A program made the position numbers and the translations under genes. The notes beneath the pieces are model-generated. The model saw nothing but the letters and a program-made list of their open reading frames with translations, did not search any database and had not been told where the DNA came from. From contig NC_048545.1 of the NCBI RefSeq assembly GCF_902806685.2, forward strand, positions 14,841,926 through 14,905,925: a stretch of 64,000 nucleotides of DNA, in the 5' to 3' direction. This DNA comes from Maniola hyperantus. Its lineage: Eukaryota; Arthropoda; Insecta; Lepidoptera; Nymphalidae. Shown piece by piece: positions 21,549 through 31,370 of the stretch. How positions within the stretch are numbered: position 1 is the first letter of the stretch; every line of letters begins with the position of its first letter.

Positions 21549-21851
21549 CAATCGCGCAGCGGATTATGATATAGTCAAAACTCAATGAAATTTTGTAGAA
21601 ATGTTTTAGAAACTTACTATTATCTGTGTTTTTAGGGTTCCGTACCTCAAAAGGAAAAACGGAACCCTTATAGGATCACTTTGTTGTCTGTCTGTCTGTC
21701 AAGAAACCTACAGGGTACTTCCCGTTGACCTAGAATCATGAAATTTGGCAGTTAGGTAGGTCTTGTAGCTGACATTCAGGGAAAAATCTGAAAAACGTGA
21801 ATTTGTGGTTACATCACACAAAAAAAATAAATTGTGGTCATGAACTAATAA

Positions 21852-21853
<2 letters not shown>

Positions 21854-21882
<29 letters not shown>

Positions 21883-23255
21883 ACAATAAAACTTAAAGCT
21901 AGCCTTATCTAATTACTATATAAATCATGAACGCGTGGAATGGTGCCAAGAATACTGGCTGCATTTCCGCGCTGGACAGCCAGGCTGATCCGCTGCGCAA
22001 AAAATGAGCCAGCCCTTCTGTCACCAGTTGAGGCTATTAATCGCGGTGAAATGTCTCGTAAAAAATTTTTAGCACTAAGACTCCATGGCCCCAGGGTCTC
22101 CACGGCAAACGGCACAAAAATGTAACTCTCTATAAGAGAGGCATACTTGCGCCGCTTGCCGTTTTCAGCTGTTTCTGCTGCGGCTCCCGGTCTTGACGCT
22201 GTCTTCCTGATATGACACGGGGCCAATGTGTCAACGCAAGTTGCGTCCCACATTAGCGCCCGTCCCCGTTCCCAGGGAACCAGCGTCAATCCATCAGGTC
22301 TCTTGCCATCATCCCGACTAATCCCTGCCGGCTCAATGAGCGCAGGAATATTTATGGTGGCAAGAGCTCTTTTAATTGTATCGTTAAGAGAGCCATGCCT
22401 AAACAGCCTACCGGAGCTCCTTTGGCAAGAGAGTCCGTGGATTCCAAATTTATCAACCTCTTTTCCACACGGACATCTGTGCTGATGGCACAGTGGTGTT
22501 CCCAATCTGAGACCTAGAGCCACACGAAAACTTTCGTTATCTAAAAGTGTGCCGAGATTTTTTGATGGCAAGGCATGCAGCCAATACCCAGATTCCTTTT
22601 CGGATAATGCTAGAAGCCTGGCACGATCTCTGTCACTTGTAAGATTTTGAACCAAATTCGTATGTGTCAGTTGAACCAATGGCAAATCCCAAAGTTTTTG
22701 TGTAGTACGTTCCTTCGGGATGTCGACATTGGGACATCTGACCTTCCAACTCTCTAGGGCCTCTGTGGCATAGGTCAATGATGAATTGGATTTGAGAATT
22801 TGAGAGCTAAGCTCTTTTATACTATGCACAGAGGACAGAAAAGCCGGAAGAGCTACACTGGAAATTTTCCTCACGCCGATGCCACCGTACTTGACCGGTA
22901 AAGTTGCTTGGTTCCAGGAGTGCTCATCAAAAGTTAAATTTAGAATTTGTTCTAGTGTACTTTTAAGGGTGGCATCCATGTTATCGAGTAGTCCATGAAA
23001 TTTCCAAATTGGGCTCGCGCGGAGAATGTAAATTAATTTAGGTACAAAAAGGCAATATTTTAGGATCGAAAATGCAATGTGAGAATTTAGAGTGCCCAAT
23101 TTGTCGGTATTAGCCGAAAATGTTCTGACTTTTTGATCCAAGAGTGGTTGTATGGATTCATTATAAAGAGGAGCACCGAGAAGGCAAAGTGAACGTTTAT
23201 CAAGTATTTTAATATTAGGTGAAATTTCATTGAATAATTCAGAGGCCAATAGAAT
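21854..23255 (-). mobile_element. 5'-truncated LINE with RLE-type C-terminus
   Basis: The insertion is bounded by the 10-bp direct repeat ACTAATAATT at 21844-21853 and 23256-23265. A run of about 27 T at its left end represents the 3' A-tail on the minus strand. The right end is an abrupt 5' truncation inside coding sequence. Duplication, A-tail and 5' truncation are hallmarks of target-primed reverse transcription. Confidence 0.85.
21909..23255 (-). CDS. LINE polyprotein C-terminal fragment, RT thumb plus restriction-like endonuclease
   Basis: About 448 LINE-derived residues form an uninterrupted frame. The frame also reads about 7 codons of flanking DNA at its start, so no real start codon exists. 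The first part (LLGAPL, then VKYGGIGVRKIS) resembles the region after the reverse-transcriptase palm. Numbered from the frame start at 23276, a Cys-rich finger follows: CPC at 268-270, H280, C284. Next come GRLFRH (289-294) and KRPDG (325-329), then D344 in LMWDATC. The order C-C-H-C, GR..RH, RPD-x15-D matches the restriction-like PD-(D/E)xK nuclease that ends R2-type LINE proteins. Family knowledge: this nuclease nicks the target DNA for priming. The fragment lacks the catalytic RT core, so it is inactive. The open frame implies recent insertion. Confidence 0.7.
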   Translation of the reverse strand: MLLASELFNEISPNIKILDKRSLCLLGAPLYNESIQPLLDQKVRTFSANTDKLGTLNSHIAFSILKYCLFVPKLIYILRASPIWKFHGLLDNMDATLKSTLEQILNLTFDEHSWNQATLPVKYGGIGVRKISSVALPAFLSSVHSIKELSSQILKSNSSLTYATEALESWKVRCPNVDIPKERTTQKLWDLPLVQLTHTNLVQNLTSDRDRARLLALSEKESGYWLHALPSKNLGTLLDNESFRVALGLRLGTPLCHQHRCPCGKEVDKFGIHGLSCQRSSGRLFRHGSLNDTIKRALATINIPALIEPAGISRDDGKRPDGLTLVPWERGRALMWDATCVDTLAPCHIRKTASRPGAAAETAENGKRRKYASLIESYIFVPFAVETLGPWSLSAKNFLRDISPRLIASTGDRRAGSFFAQRISLAVQRGNAASILGTIPRVHDLYSN

Positions 23256-23462
23256 ACTAATAATTAGTATTTTCAATTTTCGAAGTAAGATAACTATATC
23301 AAGTGGGGTATCATATTAAAGGTCTTCACCTGTGCATTCTAAAACCGTTTTTTATTTATTTTTATGCATCATAGTTTTTGTATTATCGTGCAAAATGTCG
23401 AAAAAATACGACTGTCGAACGGAACCCTCATTGCGCGAGCCTGACTCGCACTTGGCCGGTTT

Positions 23463-23690
23463 TTTTTAAATGAATATATTACAATAAAACTTAAAGCTAG
23501 TCTTATCTAATACAAATCATGCCCGTGTGGAATGGTGCCAAGAATACTGGCTGTATTTCCGGGCTGGACAGCCAGGCTGATCCGTTGCGCAAAAAATGAG
23601 CCAGCCCTTCTGTCACCAGATGAGTGAAATGTCTCGTAAAAAATAAATTTTTGCACTAAGACTCCATGGCCCCAGGGTCTCCATGGCAAA
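23463..23690 (-). mobile_element. Second, shorter copy of the RLE-type LINE 3' end
   Basis: From ATTACAATAAAACTTAAAGC to about CAGGGTCTCCATGGCA it parallels the 3' end of the 21854-23255 element (GGAATGGTGCCAAGAATACT, TGAGCCAGCCCTTCTGTCAC) with scattered substitutions and a deletion after CACCAGATGAG. Its T-tract abuts the end of the GGCCAAGTGCGAGTC repeat. Confidence 0.8.
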
Positions 23691-23727
23691 ATATAATGTC
23701 TGTGATTGCCAGATTTTAGTGAAATAT

Positions 23728-23915
23728 AGTTTGTGGGGGTCCGAGGTTCGATCCCGGGCACACACCTCTAACTTTTCGGAGCTATGTGCGTTTCAAGCAA
23801 TTAAAATATCACTTTGTTTACGGTAAAGGAAAATATAGTTCTCCATAATGTTCTCAAAGGTGTGTGAAGTCTACTACATCCGCACTTGACCAGCGTGGTA
23901 GACTATGACCAAGAG
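23728..23915 (+). mobile_element. SINE family V, 5' damaged
   Basis: GAGGTTCGATCCCGGGCACA (B box), CTAACTTTTCGGAGCTATGT, TCTCAAAGGTGTGTGAAGTC and CAGCGTGGTAGACTATGACC. The A-box head is missing, and the tail is absent. Confidence 0.65.
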
Positions 23916-23939
23916 GGACACATACTCAACAGCAACGGG

Positions 23940-24392
23940 AACAAAATTTGCATGTACATAAAGGTATGTCTTTTATCATTTGACCTCGTGTTATTTTGAA
24001 ACTTCAGAAATCTGGCAAACCCAGATACAGATTTTAAGAACGTGTCTACAGAATTTCATTGAGTTTAGTTGGTTAATAGTTTAGACTACCCGCTATGTTA
24101 CGATCGTGTTGTTGCTGGCCACTGCGCTGTGCCGAAAGATAAAATTTTATCTTGCTCATTAAGTGAAATTTGAATAATATCTGATTTATTTTGAGAATAA
24201 ATAAATTCTTTAACCACAATATTTAAATGAGAATCAAACTAAGTTTGTATAGAGCACGCTCCGAGTTCACTTCTCTTAAATGTTACTGTATTAATGATAG
24301 AAAGGTATAATGATATGAAATTCCTTATGGTTAATCATGCAGGTATAGTGTTCTTTAATAAACTCGCTCAAACGTGGTTTTGTCTAAACTAA
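23940..24392. other. No gene recognised
   Basis: AT-rich sequence without recognisable features. Confidence 0.4.
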
Positions 24393-24579
24393 GTACAGTA
24401 CGCGGCAGAAAGTAATGTACATCGACATTTAGAAGGAGATAGCAGATTGTAGAGCATTGTCTCTGTGGTTGAGACCGACATAACGTCATATAGGTCATAT
24501 TGACAACGCTCTACAAAGCCGAAATGTCATTCTAAAGGTCGATGTACATTACTTTCTGCTGCGTACCTACTGTACTTAG
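24393..24579. mobile_element. Foldback (MITE-like) element, intact copy
   Basis: Arms TACAGTACGCGGCAGAAAGT and, at the right, ACTTTCTGCTGCGTACCTAC. The interior is itself a long imperfect palindrome (AGAAGGAGATAGCAGATTGT against CCGAAATGTCATTCTAAAGG). It is about 187 bp with no coding capacity. Confidence 0.75.
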
Positions 24580-24601
24580 AGACAATTGTTTTCTAAGACA
24601 G

Positions 24602-24860
24602 CACTGATAGCCTGGTGGTTAAGACATCCGCCTCCTATTCGGAAAGCCGGGGGTTCGGTCCCGGGCACGCACTTCTAACTTCTCGGAGTTATGTGCGGTT
24701 CAAGCAATTAAACTAATTTGATAAGGCTAGCTTTAAGTTTCATTGTAATATTTTCATTAAAAAAAACTTGAATAACCGCGAACTTTTCACATTCTGGGAG
24801 GAGACCTGTGGTCAGTAGTGAGTCAGCATGGGGTTGATCATGATGATGATGATGATGTGT
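24602..24860 (+). mobile_element. SINE family V with GAT tail
   Basis: TAGCCTGGTGGTTAAGACAT (A box), GGGGGTTCGGTCCCGGGCAC (B box), CTAACTTCTCGGAGTTATGT, and the 3' end GGGGTTGATCATGATGATGA. There is an internal deletion of the AGGAAACCTGCATGC part. Confidence 0.75.
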
Positions 24861-25043
24861 TAAATTATAGGTAGGTACATAGACCGTCGAGAACTAAACT
24901 AAGAAATGAAAAAAATAAGCAGGAAAACTAAGGAAGGGGTTAATAATAAATTAGTTCGTTAATCAAGTTGACGATAATCCGTCGGTAAGTTGTGACATGT
25001 GTTGTGCGTATCGACGGTAGCCGGTAGGGGTAGTGCAGCGGCA

Positions 25044-25080
25044 GGGGTGGGGGTAGGGGTAGGGGTAGCGGTAGCGGTAG
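25044..25080 (+). repeat. G-rich tract, GGGGTA repeats
   Basis: GGGGTGGGGGTAGGGGTAGG followed by further GGTA/GCGGTA units. Four or more runs of at least four G make it a plausible quadruplex former. It is not the insect telomere repeat TTAGG. Confidence 0.8.
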
Positions 25081-25209
25081 GTCATTACCAGCGCCGAATG
25101 TCGTGAGGGCGCTCGCGTGTAGATCGCGAGATACGAGTCCACTCGCTCGTAATCGGTTTACTTGCTTCGGTTTAGTGGAATCTATAAGTTATAAGCGATA
25201 TGCGAATGT

Positions 25210-25345
25210 TGTAGTTTACCTCTCTGGCGCAGTGGTGAGCGCGAGTCTTAATAGCGAGAGGTACCGGGTTCGAATTCCGGCAGGGGACCCCACCACCTCC
25301 CAGCAACCTCGCGGTTATACCAGCTATGGGCTGAAACGCGGAAGG
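25210..25345 (+). mobile_element. tRNA-headed SINE, head region
   Basis: CTCTCTGGCGCAGTGGTGAG (A-box-like) and TACCGGGTTCGAATTCCGGC (B box, close to consensus), then CAGCTATGGGCTGAAACGCG. This is the same type of head as the reversed copy at 30186-30450. The 3' body is missing. Confidence 0.65.
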
Positions 25346-25360
25346 GCGCCCGTTAGGTAC

Positions 25361-25696
25361 TGCAGTACGTAGCAGAAAGTAATGTATATCAGCCATTAGA
25401 ATGACATTTCAGCTTTGTAGAGCGTTGTCTCTGTCATTCATACCTATATGACATTTTGTTGGCTCTGCTATCTCCTTCTAAAATTTAGAGCCTCAATAGC
25501 TCAACCGGTAAAGGAGTGGACTGAAAACCGAAAGGTCGACGGTTCAAACCCCGCCCGTTGCACTATTGTCGTACCTACTCCTAGCACAAACCTGACGCTT
25601 AGTTGGAGAGGAAAGGGGACTATTAGTCATTTAACATGGCTAATATTCTTGTAAAAAAAAAAAGGTCAATGTACATTACTTTCTGCCGCGTACTGT
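25361..25696 (+). mobile_element. Foldback element split by a SINE
   Basis: The left arm begins CTGCAGTACGTAGCAGAAAG and the left half ends CTCCTTCTAAAA at 25483. The right arm is 25662-25696 (GGTCAATGTACATTACTTTC). The part between is the SINE at 25485-25662. This is the same insertion point as in 7318-7668. Confidence 0.75.
25485..25662 (+). mobile_element. tRNA-Phe-like SINE, best preserved copy
   Basis: AGAGCCTCAATAGCTCAACC then GGTAAAGGAGTGGACTGAAA and CGACGGTTCAAACCCCGCCC. The body includes GTCGTACCTACTCCTAGCAC and TTAGTTGGAGAGGAAAGGGG, and an A-run of about 12 ends the copy. A and B box-like segments permit internal RNA polymerase III initiation in principle. Confidence 0.8.
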
Positions 25697-25706
25697 ACTT
25701 GCTCTT

Positions 25707-25913
25707 TTGCTCATTTCCCGGGGCGGGAAGGAGGCAGACGAGGTGCAAGGAAGTGAGGAGGAAGAGGACTTAACGAGCGCGAAGGAGGGGAGCGAGAGCG
25801 GGAGCGAAGACAGTTTTGGAATGACAGGAGAGGAAGTGGGTAACAGGAGAAATCCCGATCGGCGACGGGAATCTCCTGTAACTATAACGTCTGCCCCAGA
25901 AAGGAGAGAGTGA
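25707..25913 (+). other. Acidic Glu/Ser-rich open stretch, possible retroelement remnant
   Basis: An open frame of about 68 codons ending in TGA, with no ATG at its start. The composition is strongly biased (EEEEDLTSAKEGSESGSEDS). It recalls the disordered N-terminal part of gag-like ORF1 proteins such as the LINE at 61465, but no alignment was possible. It lies just right of a foldback element. Confidence 0.2.
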
Positions 25914-25969
25914 CATACAGGGACAAGGAAGCAGAAAGAAAAGAATTTGTAGGGTGTCAAGCCTGCTAA

Positions 25970-26130
25970 CCTTTCACGACCCACCCATTCAACCGATTTT
26001 GAAGAAATTTGGTACAGGGATAGCTTGCATCCCGGGGAAGGCTACTTTTTGTCCCGGAAAATCAAAAAGTTCCCACGGGATTTTTAAAAACCTAAATCCA
26101 CGCGGACGAAGTCGCGGGCATCACCTAGTC
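25970..26130 (+). mobile_element. Helitron-like repeat, 3' half
   Basis: CACCCATTCAACCGATTTTG, CATCCCGGGGAAGGCTACTT, GGAAAATCAAAAAGTTCCCA, and end GACGAAGTCGCGGGCATCAC then CTAGT. The CTAGT is duplicated as CTAGTCACCTAGT. Confidence 0.7.
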
Positions 26131-27555
26131 ACCTAGTCTTCGATAATGAAATGGTACTTCTTACTTATTCAGTTCATAGATCAGCTTTTGTCTTGGAGCA
26201 CAGACCATTACCCGGTTAATGGAGGTGACTTGCAAGGGTTACAAGTGCTAGCCAGTTTACCTAGCCGGCTATTAATGAGAGAGTGTAGTCGCGAGTGCTC
26301 TCAGAAAGCTATTATATGTAAATCGCAATTATAGGCTCACTTTTCTGTCCCTATTCGACTTTGACACGGCTACTTTGCGGCCCATATAAGTCCCTCGAGG
26401 GAAGGCAGAGGAAAAAGATAAAATTTGAGGTTAGTAACCTCGAAGATAAAGAAATATTTACGGTTTACATACCTACTAGGTAGCTTTTGTTCACAATTTC
26501 GTGGATTTATAGGTTCTCGTACCTCATAGTAAGGAACCTCTTTTTTCGCGATAAGAAATAGCTATATAATAATATGTCATCTGTTATAATAAACCTATCC
26601 ATGCAAAACATCAATTAGATCCATAGATTAGATCTGTTTACTGCAGGAAAGAAGAACAAAGGATAACGCATTTCTGTGTGTATGTAGGTATGTGTGTGTG
26701 CGTGTGTGTGTATGTATGTTTGTTAATCTTTCACCCCCGGGAAAGCGTAGTTTCCATGGGATTTTAAAAAACCTAAACCCACGCGGACGAAGTCAAAGGG
26801 AAAAATCAAAGAGTTCCTGCGGGATTTTTAAAACTCTTGGTAGGTACACAGATGAAGTCGTGTGTATCATATAGGTAGTCCTATAGTTTGATAAAATATT
26901 AGAAAAATATTATTATGGGCAATCTCCCCACAGGACTTCTTTCTCGCTTCGTCGAGTTCGTCATATTATTATGAACATGTTTCGAGTCTTGTAGTTTACA
27001 TGCTTTCCGTTTTACAAAGTAAACTATACCCGTTATCAAGGTTGAAGAGAAAATAAAATTTTTCTTTATTGATCTTACACACACATTTTATTCTAAACCC
27101 TATTTGTTTTAGAATTAAGTCGATAATCGATTTGCAAATAAAATGATATTTTTACATATTTTTCAATACGAATGTCGTGTGACGTGTTTAAAGGTTTTAA
27201 ACATTTTTAAAGCAGAAAATGACACTGTGAGATATCCTTTCTTCAGCAAATTATTTGCGTTTACACAACTGCGAGGTATATCTTATTAGTAGGGAGCCTA
27301 GGTTTATAATTGCGTGGTAGTGAGTTCCAGGGAGGGTAGGGATATGTTGGCAGGTTGTCCCTGGAGGTTTGATGGGCAAGCATTGTGGCAGAATAGATAA
27401 CATCGGGCGTCTCTCCACGTCAGGTGTGGTCTGCGCTGGAAGGGTATACTGAGTCATGGATAGTTTTGCTCGTTTTGCTGGTTCGATGTTATTGGCATAT
27501 TTGGCGAATTTTTATGACAAACATATATCTACTTACTACATAATGTTAAGTAGGT
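26131..27555. other. No gene recognised; GT microsatellite and repeat scraps
   Basis: A (GT)n tract lies at about 26676-26712, and two broken Helitron-like 3' segments at 26740-26873 (ACCCACGCGGACGAAGTCAA). The rest is AT-rich and unassigned. Confidence 0.4.
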
Positions 27556-27557
27556 AG

Positions 27558-27715
27558 AGTACGCGACCTAAAGTGATGAACATCGATCTTTAGAAGACGA
27601 TAGCAGATTTGTAGAGCACAGACTCGCAAAACGTCCTATGGGTATGAGTGACAGAGACAACTTTCTACAAACCTGAAATGTCATTCTAAAGGCCGATGTT
27701 CATCACTTTCGGTAA
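27558..27715. mobile_element. Foldback (MITE-like) element
   Basis: GAGTACGCGACCTAAAGTGA, then CATCGATCTTTAGAAGACGA; right half CATTCTAAAGGCCGATGTTC. Same family as 24393-24579. Confidence 0.65.
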
Positions 27716-27834
27716 TCGGTAGCGTTGTTGTTTTGATTTAGTTTTATGCATCAGCTTCCACCCATCTTCCGCGATATTACTTTAAAGATATTTCAGTTAA
27801 TTTGTGGAGAAAATTAAAGGAATATCTCAGGGTA

Positions 27835-28012
27835 AAAATAACTATATCAAGTGGGGTATCATATGAAAGGTCTTCACTTGTACATTTTAAAACAGATTTT
27901 TATTTATTTTTATGTATCATAATTTTTGAATTATCCTGCAAAAAGTCGAAAAAATACGACTGTAGTACGGAACCCTCATTCCGCGAGGCTGATTCGCACT
28001 TGGCCGGTTTTT
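27835..28012 (-). mobile_element. GGCCAAGTGCGAGTC-family repeat, truncated
   Basis: TATATCAAGTGGGGTATCAT, AACAGATTTTTATTTATTTT, GAGGCTGATTCGCACTTGGC then CGG and T-run. Only the GGCC-end half is present. Confidence 0.75.
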
Positions 28013-28504
28013 TTACTTTACGGCCCTGGATGGAAGTCTTTTTACGCCTATCACAAAATTGATGCCACGACTGCAAAACAACATGCTACTTTTTTTTCGT
28101 AAAATAGAAGATAATCATCTCTGTACATTCTGGGGCACGCGTCCATACAATTTTTGTCCATCTCCTTTTAGTTTTTTTAGAATACAAATCAAAAATTGCG
28201 AAACTCACACGATTTAAACCAACATTTCTCCGGGCTTCATGCACTTACCTTACCGTCGATGCCAAAATACCTAGTTCCAAAAATAAATATTTAGTTCCAG
28301 CAAAGACCCGAATTGTAAGAAAACCGCCCGTCACTGTGAGCCGCAATAAAATGATATTAACTTTGTCGGCCCACACCAGACGCGACAAATTGACGTAATT
28401 TCATTGTACCCGCTTTATTGTACGTAGGTACATGTGATTTATTGTGGGCAGAAACTGCAACTCATGGCTTGCTTTTATTGAGGAAACCATTGCCACTGTG
28501 TATA

Positions 28505-28638
28505 GTCGAGATGGCAATCGAGGAACGAGGCAGGGGGAGGCTCCGCATACCCGCACGTCATCCGCGCTCGCCCGCATCGGGTTAGGGCGGTGGCTGTGCG
28601 GGCGTGATGGGCGTTCTCTCCTCGATTGCCATCTCGAC
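28505..28638. mobile_element. GC-rich foldback element, 20-bp terminal inverted repeats
   Basis: GTCGAGATGGCAATCGAGGA at 28505-28524 is the exact reverse complement of 28619-28638. The 134-bp element is markedly GC-richer than its surroundings and encodes nothing. I saw no second copy in the window. Confidence 0.75.
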
Positions 28639-28697
28639 CTGTCACGTATTATAGAGCTGCGTTTACACGAGTCGACCTGGGTAGAACGATTTGGGTA

Positions 28698-28732
28698 GTT
28701 TAATTTAATTTAATTTAATTTAATTTATTTTA
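28698..28732 (+). repeat. TTTAA pentamer microsatellite
   Basis: About six tandem TTTAA-type units that run into TTATTTTATTTTG. Confidence 0.85.
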
Positions 28733-28773
28733 TTTTGTAGAGACAAACAGTTACAATTAGTTAACTAGATATT

Positions 28774-28934
28774 GTGGCTAATTCTCTTGTACACAATCTC
28801 TAAACTAAACTAAAATGGCACGTCTACATCTATTGCTATTCCTTTCATAATGTTACTTGCGAAAAAGGATAGCACTAGATTTAGACCTGTTAATTTAGTT
28901 TAGTTTAGAGATTGTGTACAAGAGAATCGGCCCC
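28774..28934. mobile_element. MITE with GTGTACAA terminal inverted repeats
   Basis: Left arm ATTCTCTTGTACACAATCTC then TAAACTAAACTAAA; the right arm is its reverse complement ending GTACAAGAGAATCGGCCCCA. Arms are about 38 bp, the element about 160 bp. The same family lies at 38317-38469. Confidence 0.8.
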
Positions 28935-28939
28935 AGTAT

Positions 28940-29500
28940 ATATATAAAAACACTTAAACCAAAGCAGTCTCCAATGAGAAATTAACACTTATAATAAAGA
29001 ATTATGTCCACAACACACGGGCATAGTATGCGTATGAAAAACTAGGCACAGAGTATTTAAAACTAACTTATGGAACACAGAACTAAAAACGACTAAAGTA
29101 TAAACTATAACTAGGCAGAATTTGATATAACATCCTTAATTGCTAATTTATACCTATGAAGAGAGAGATGAAAAATATCACTTTTCGCGAATAGATGATG
29201 ATTTCGCGAATAGATGATGAGAGTTTGACGAAGTCGTTCTACGATACACGTTTTGCAATAAAAAAAAATCTAGAAACCTGCATGCGTCAGATAATTTCCG
29301 TGGCCGCCAGTCCAATGCGAGGCAGCGTGGCGTTATTCAAATACAATTTGTTATCGTCCCCAAACATAACTTTCCCTCAAGGTGCCCGCTACTTTCCTGT
29401 AAGCCCTGGTGTACACTGCAGAGTATTAAAATATTTATAGCTGCTTTCATAATATTTCATCAAATCAAATCAAATGGTTTATTCAAAATCCATATCCATA
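28940..29500. other. No gene recognised
   Basis: AT-rich, with a short direct repeat GCGAATAGATGATGA at 29186-29220 and a (CAAAT)n LINE-tail-like stretch at about 29461-29480. Confidence 0.4.
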
Positions 29501-29608
29501 CTTAATATTATAAATGCGAAAGTGTGTCTGTCTGTCTGTCCGCCTGTCAAATGAAATGCCATTCTAAAGGCCGATGTTCATCACTTTCGGCCTCGTACTG
29601 TACATTAT
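29501..29608. mobile_element. Fragments of two repeat families
   Basis: 29501-29545 is a Helitron-like start (ATTATAAATGCGAAAGTGTG with a TGTC run). 29546-29608 is the right half of the foldback family (GCCATTCTAAAGGCCGATGT, CCTCGTACTGTAC). Confidence 0.5.
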
Positions 29609-29907
29609 CCCAAGTGACGCTGGCTATAATTTTTTTGTTGCGTTTCACTTTCTAGTTTGTGTTTTGGCATGGCAGTCGTGTATTTAATTTTTTTAATTTA
29701 TTACGACTTATTTATATATTTATATTACCAATAGGCGGTGTAGACCGGGTCTTAATAAGCCAAAAATAAAGCATTTTCTTTTGGCCACACGCAACGGCGC
29801 CGCTGCACTGTTATAATCCCGCGTCTATCTCTATTTGTTTTCCTAATGACACGCGATCTCTAGTAAAATAGGGGTAGGGTATGATCTAACTCGAACGGTC
29901 GTAGTAG

Positions 29908-30095
29908 TACTGCAGTACGTGGCAGTAAATATTGTACATCGACCTTCAAAAGGAGATAGCGGATTTGTAGAGAATTGTCCGTCGTTGAGACCGACAAAAC
30001 GTCATATAGGTTTAGGTATAAATGACAGAGACGACGCTCTAAAAGTCTCGTCGTCTCTAAAGGCCGATGGACATTATTTTCTGCCGCGTACCCAC
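29908..30095. mobile_element. Foldback (MITE-like) element
   Basis: ACTGCAGTACGTGGCAGTAA, then ACATCGACCTTCAAAAGGAG; right end TATTTTCTGCCGCGTACCCA. Family of 24393-24579. Confidence 0.7.
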
Positions 30096-30124
30096 TGAAG
30101 GTACTATAGTTGTGGGCCTTTTAT

Positions 30125-30178
30125 CAGAGATATCGAGGGTTCGATTCGGGCAGGCACTTCTAACTTTTTGGAGCTATT
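30125..30178 (+). mobile_element. SINE family V fragment
   Basis: TCGAGGGTTCGATTCGGGCA (B box) and CTAACTTTTTGGAGCTATTC, cut by the next SINE. Confidence 0.5.
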
Positions 30179-30185
30179 CACTTAT

Positions 30186-30450
30186 TATTCAGATAGTACA
30201 AGCTAGCCCTTGACTGCAATCTCACCTGGTGGTAAGTGATGATGCAATCTAAGATGGAAGCGGGCTAACCTGGAAGGAGTATGGCAGTTTTTATTAAACC
30301 CATATTTACCCCTTTTTACGGGCGAAGCCTCACAGATAAGACCAGAAATTTAGAAATTAAAAAAATTCAAACCCCTGCCAGGAATTTAACCCGGAACCTC
30401 TCACTAATAAAACCACAGTAGGTACTTACCACTGCTCCAGGGAGGTCGTC
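30186..30450 (-). mobile_element. tRNA-headed SINE, nearly complete
   Basis: On the minus strand the head reads CTGGAGCAGTGGTAAG (A-box-like) then GTTCCGGGTTAAATTCCTGG (B-box-like). The body ACTGCCATACTCCTTCCAGG follows, and the end reads GCTAGCTTGTACTATCTGAA. It lacks a long A tail. It is the only copy in the window with both head and 3' body. Confidence 0.7.
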
Positions 30451-30469
30451 AAAAAAAATCAAGTCGCTT

Positions 30470-31370
30470 TAAAACAGCTCGGCAATAGCAAGTCCAGCGT
30501 GCATGTATTAGTAGAGGTCAGTGGTATAGGTACCTATTATGTCATATTATTTGATACACGGGTCAGAAAGGGTCAACAGCTCTGTCGGAGCGTGTGTCGT
30601 GGCGGAATCGTGGCTGGACACACACTGAGTTGTAGTTTTTTTCAACGTTGCGTCACGTGTTATGACGTGTTATCTCTCCACTGCTGTTCATTAAATCGTG
30701 ATCTCGATGGGAGAAACCACACGTAATTGGGTATTTGACTATATCAAGAATAAATTATTTATCAGTGATTATTAAATAGACGGTCTTCCAAAATACATAA
30801 AATCCACGTCCTTTGTTAGTTTTAAGTGTATAAACCATTTTAAATTATCGATCAAACTAAAAAGTACGTCATTATGATGTGACGTCACATTCCAGTATTT
30901 CATAGAATCTCGCATACCTTCTTCTTTCTTCGCTCTGGGCTGGTTTCCGCACTTAAACGTTTCCGTCTGTTGTGCGTGTTCTCGCATACCTACTAAGAGC
31001 GCCTTTTTTACGTTTGATAAAAAGTTACTCATTTAACTAGTTGTCAAATAACGTATTGTTCCTATACGTAGATAAGTAAGTAGTTATAAATATTTAAAAA
31101 AAACAAAAATATTTTTTTCATGTAGAAAGCAGATTCTGCTGAAAGGAACCGGTAAGAAACTCAGCAGTTTTGCTCGTCAAAAGGCAAAATGTTACGATGT
31201 GTCAATGTAACAAATCATTATAGGTCAGTTTTTAGCTTTAAGAATGCAAAACCAAGTTTCCAGCCAAATTACAAGCAAGAAAAATTTTGCAATGAAGGAA
31301 CTAATAAAAGTTTAGTCAGTCCAGATAAGCTAACTGTCAGTCACAAAACTATTAGGATGTGCGCTCATGT
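30470..31370. other. No gene recognised; weak coding-like block
   Basis: An 86-codon minus-strand open frame at 30772-31032 (ATG start) contains TGACGTCACATCATAATGACG and a block AATTTAAAATGGTTTATACA also found, diverged, at about 39160-39280 with stops. A MITE-like AATTGGGTATTT end is at 30725. The frame is therefore more likely repeat sequence than a gene. Confidence 0.35.

Larger units (their letters stand above)
21630..23462 (-). mobile_element. GGCCAAGTGCGAGTC-family repeat split by a LINE
   Basis: Outer parts 21630-21853 (TTAGGGTTCCGTACCTCAAA to GAACTAATAATT) and 23256-23462 (ACTAATAATTAGTATTTTCA to CGCACTTGGCCGGTTTT) are adjacent halves of one reversed copy. Between them is a LINE fragment with a target-site duplication. 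Confidence 0.85.
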
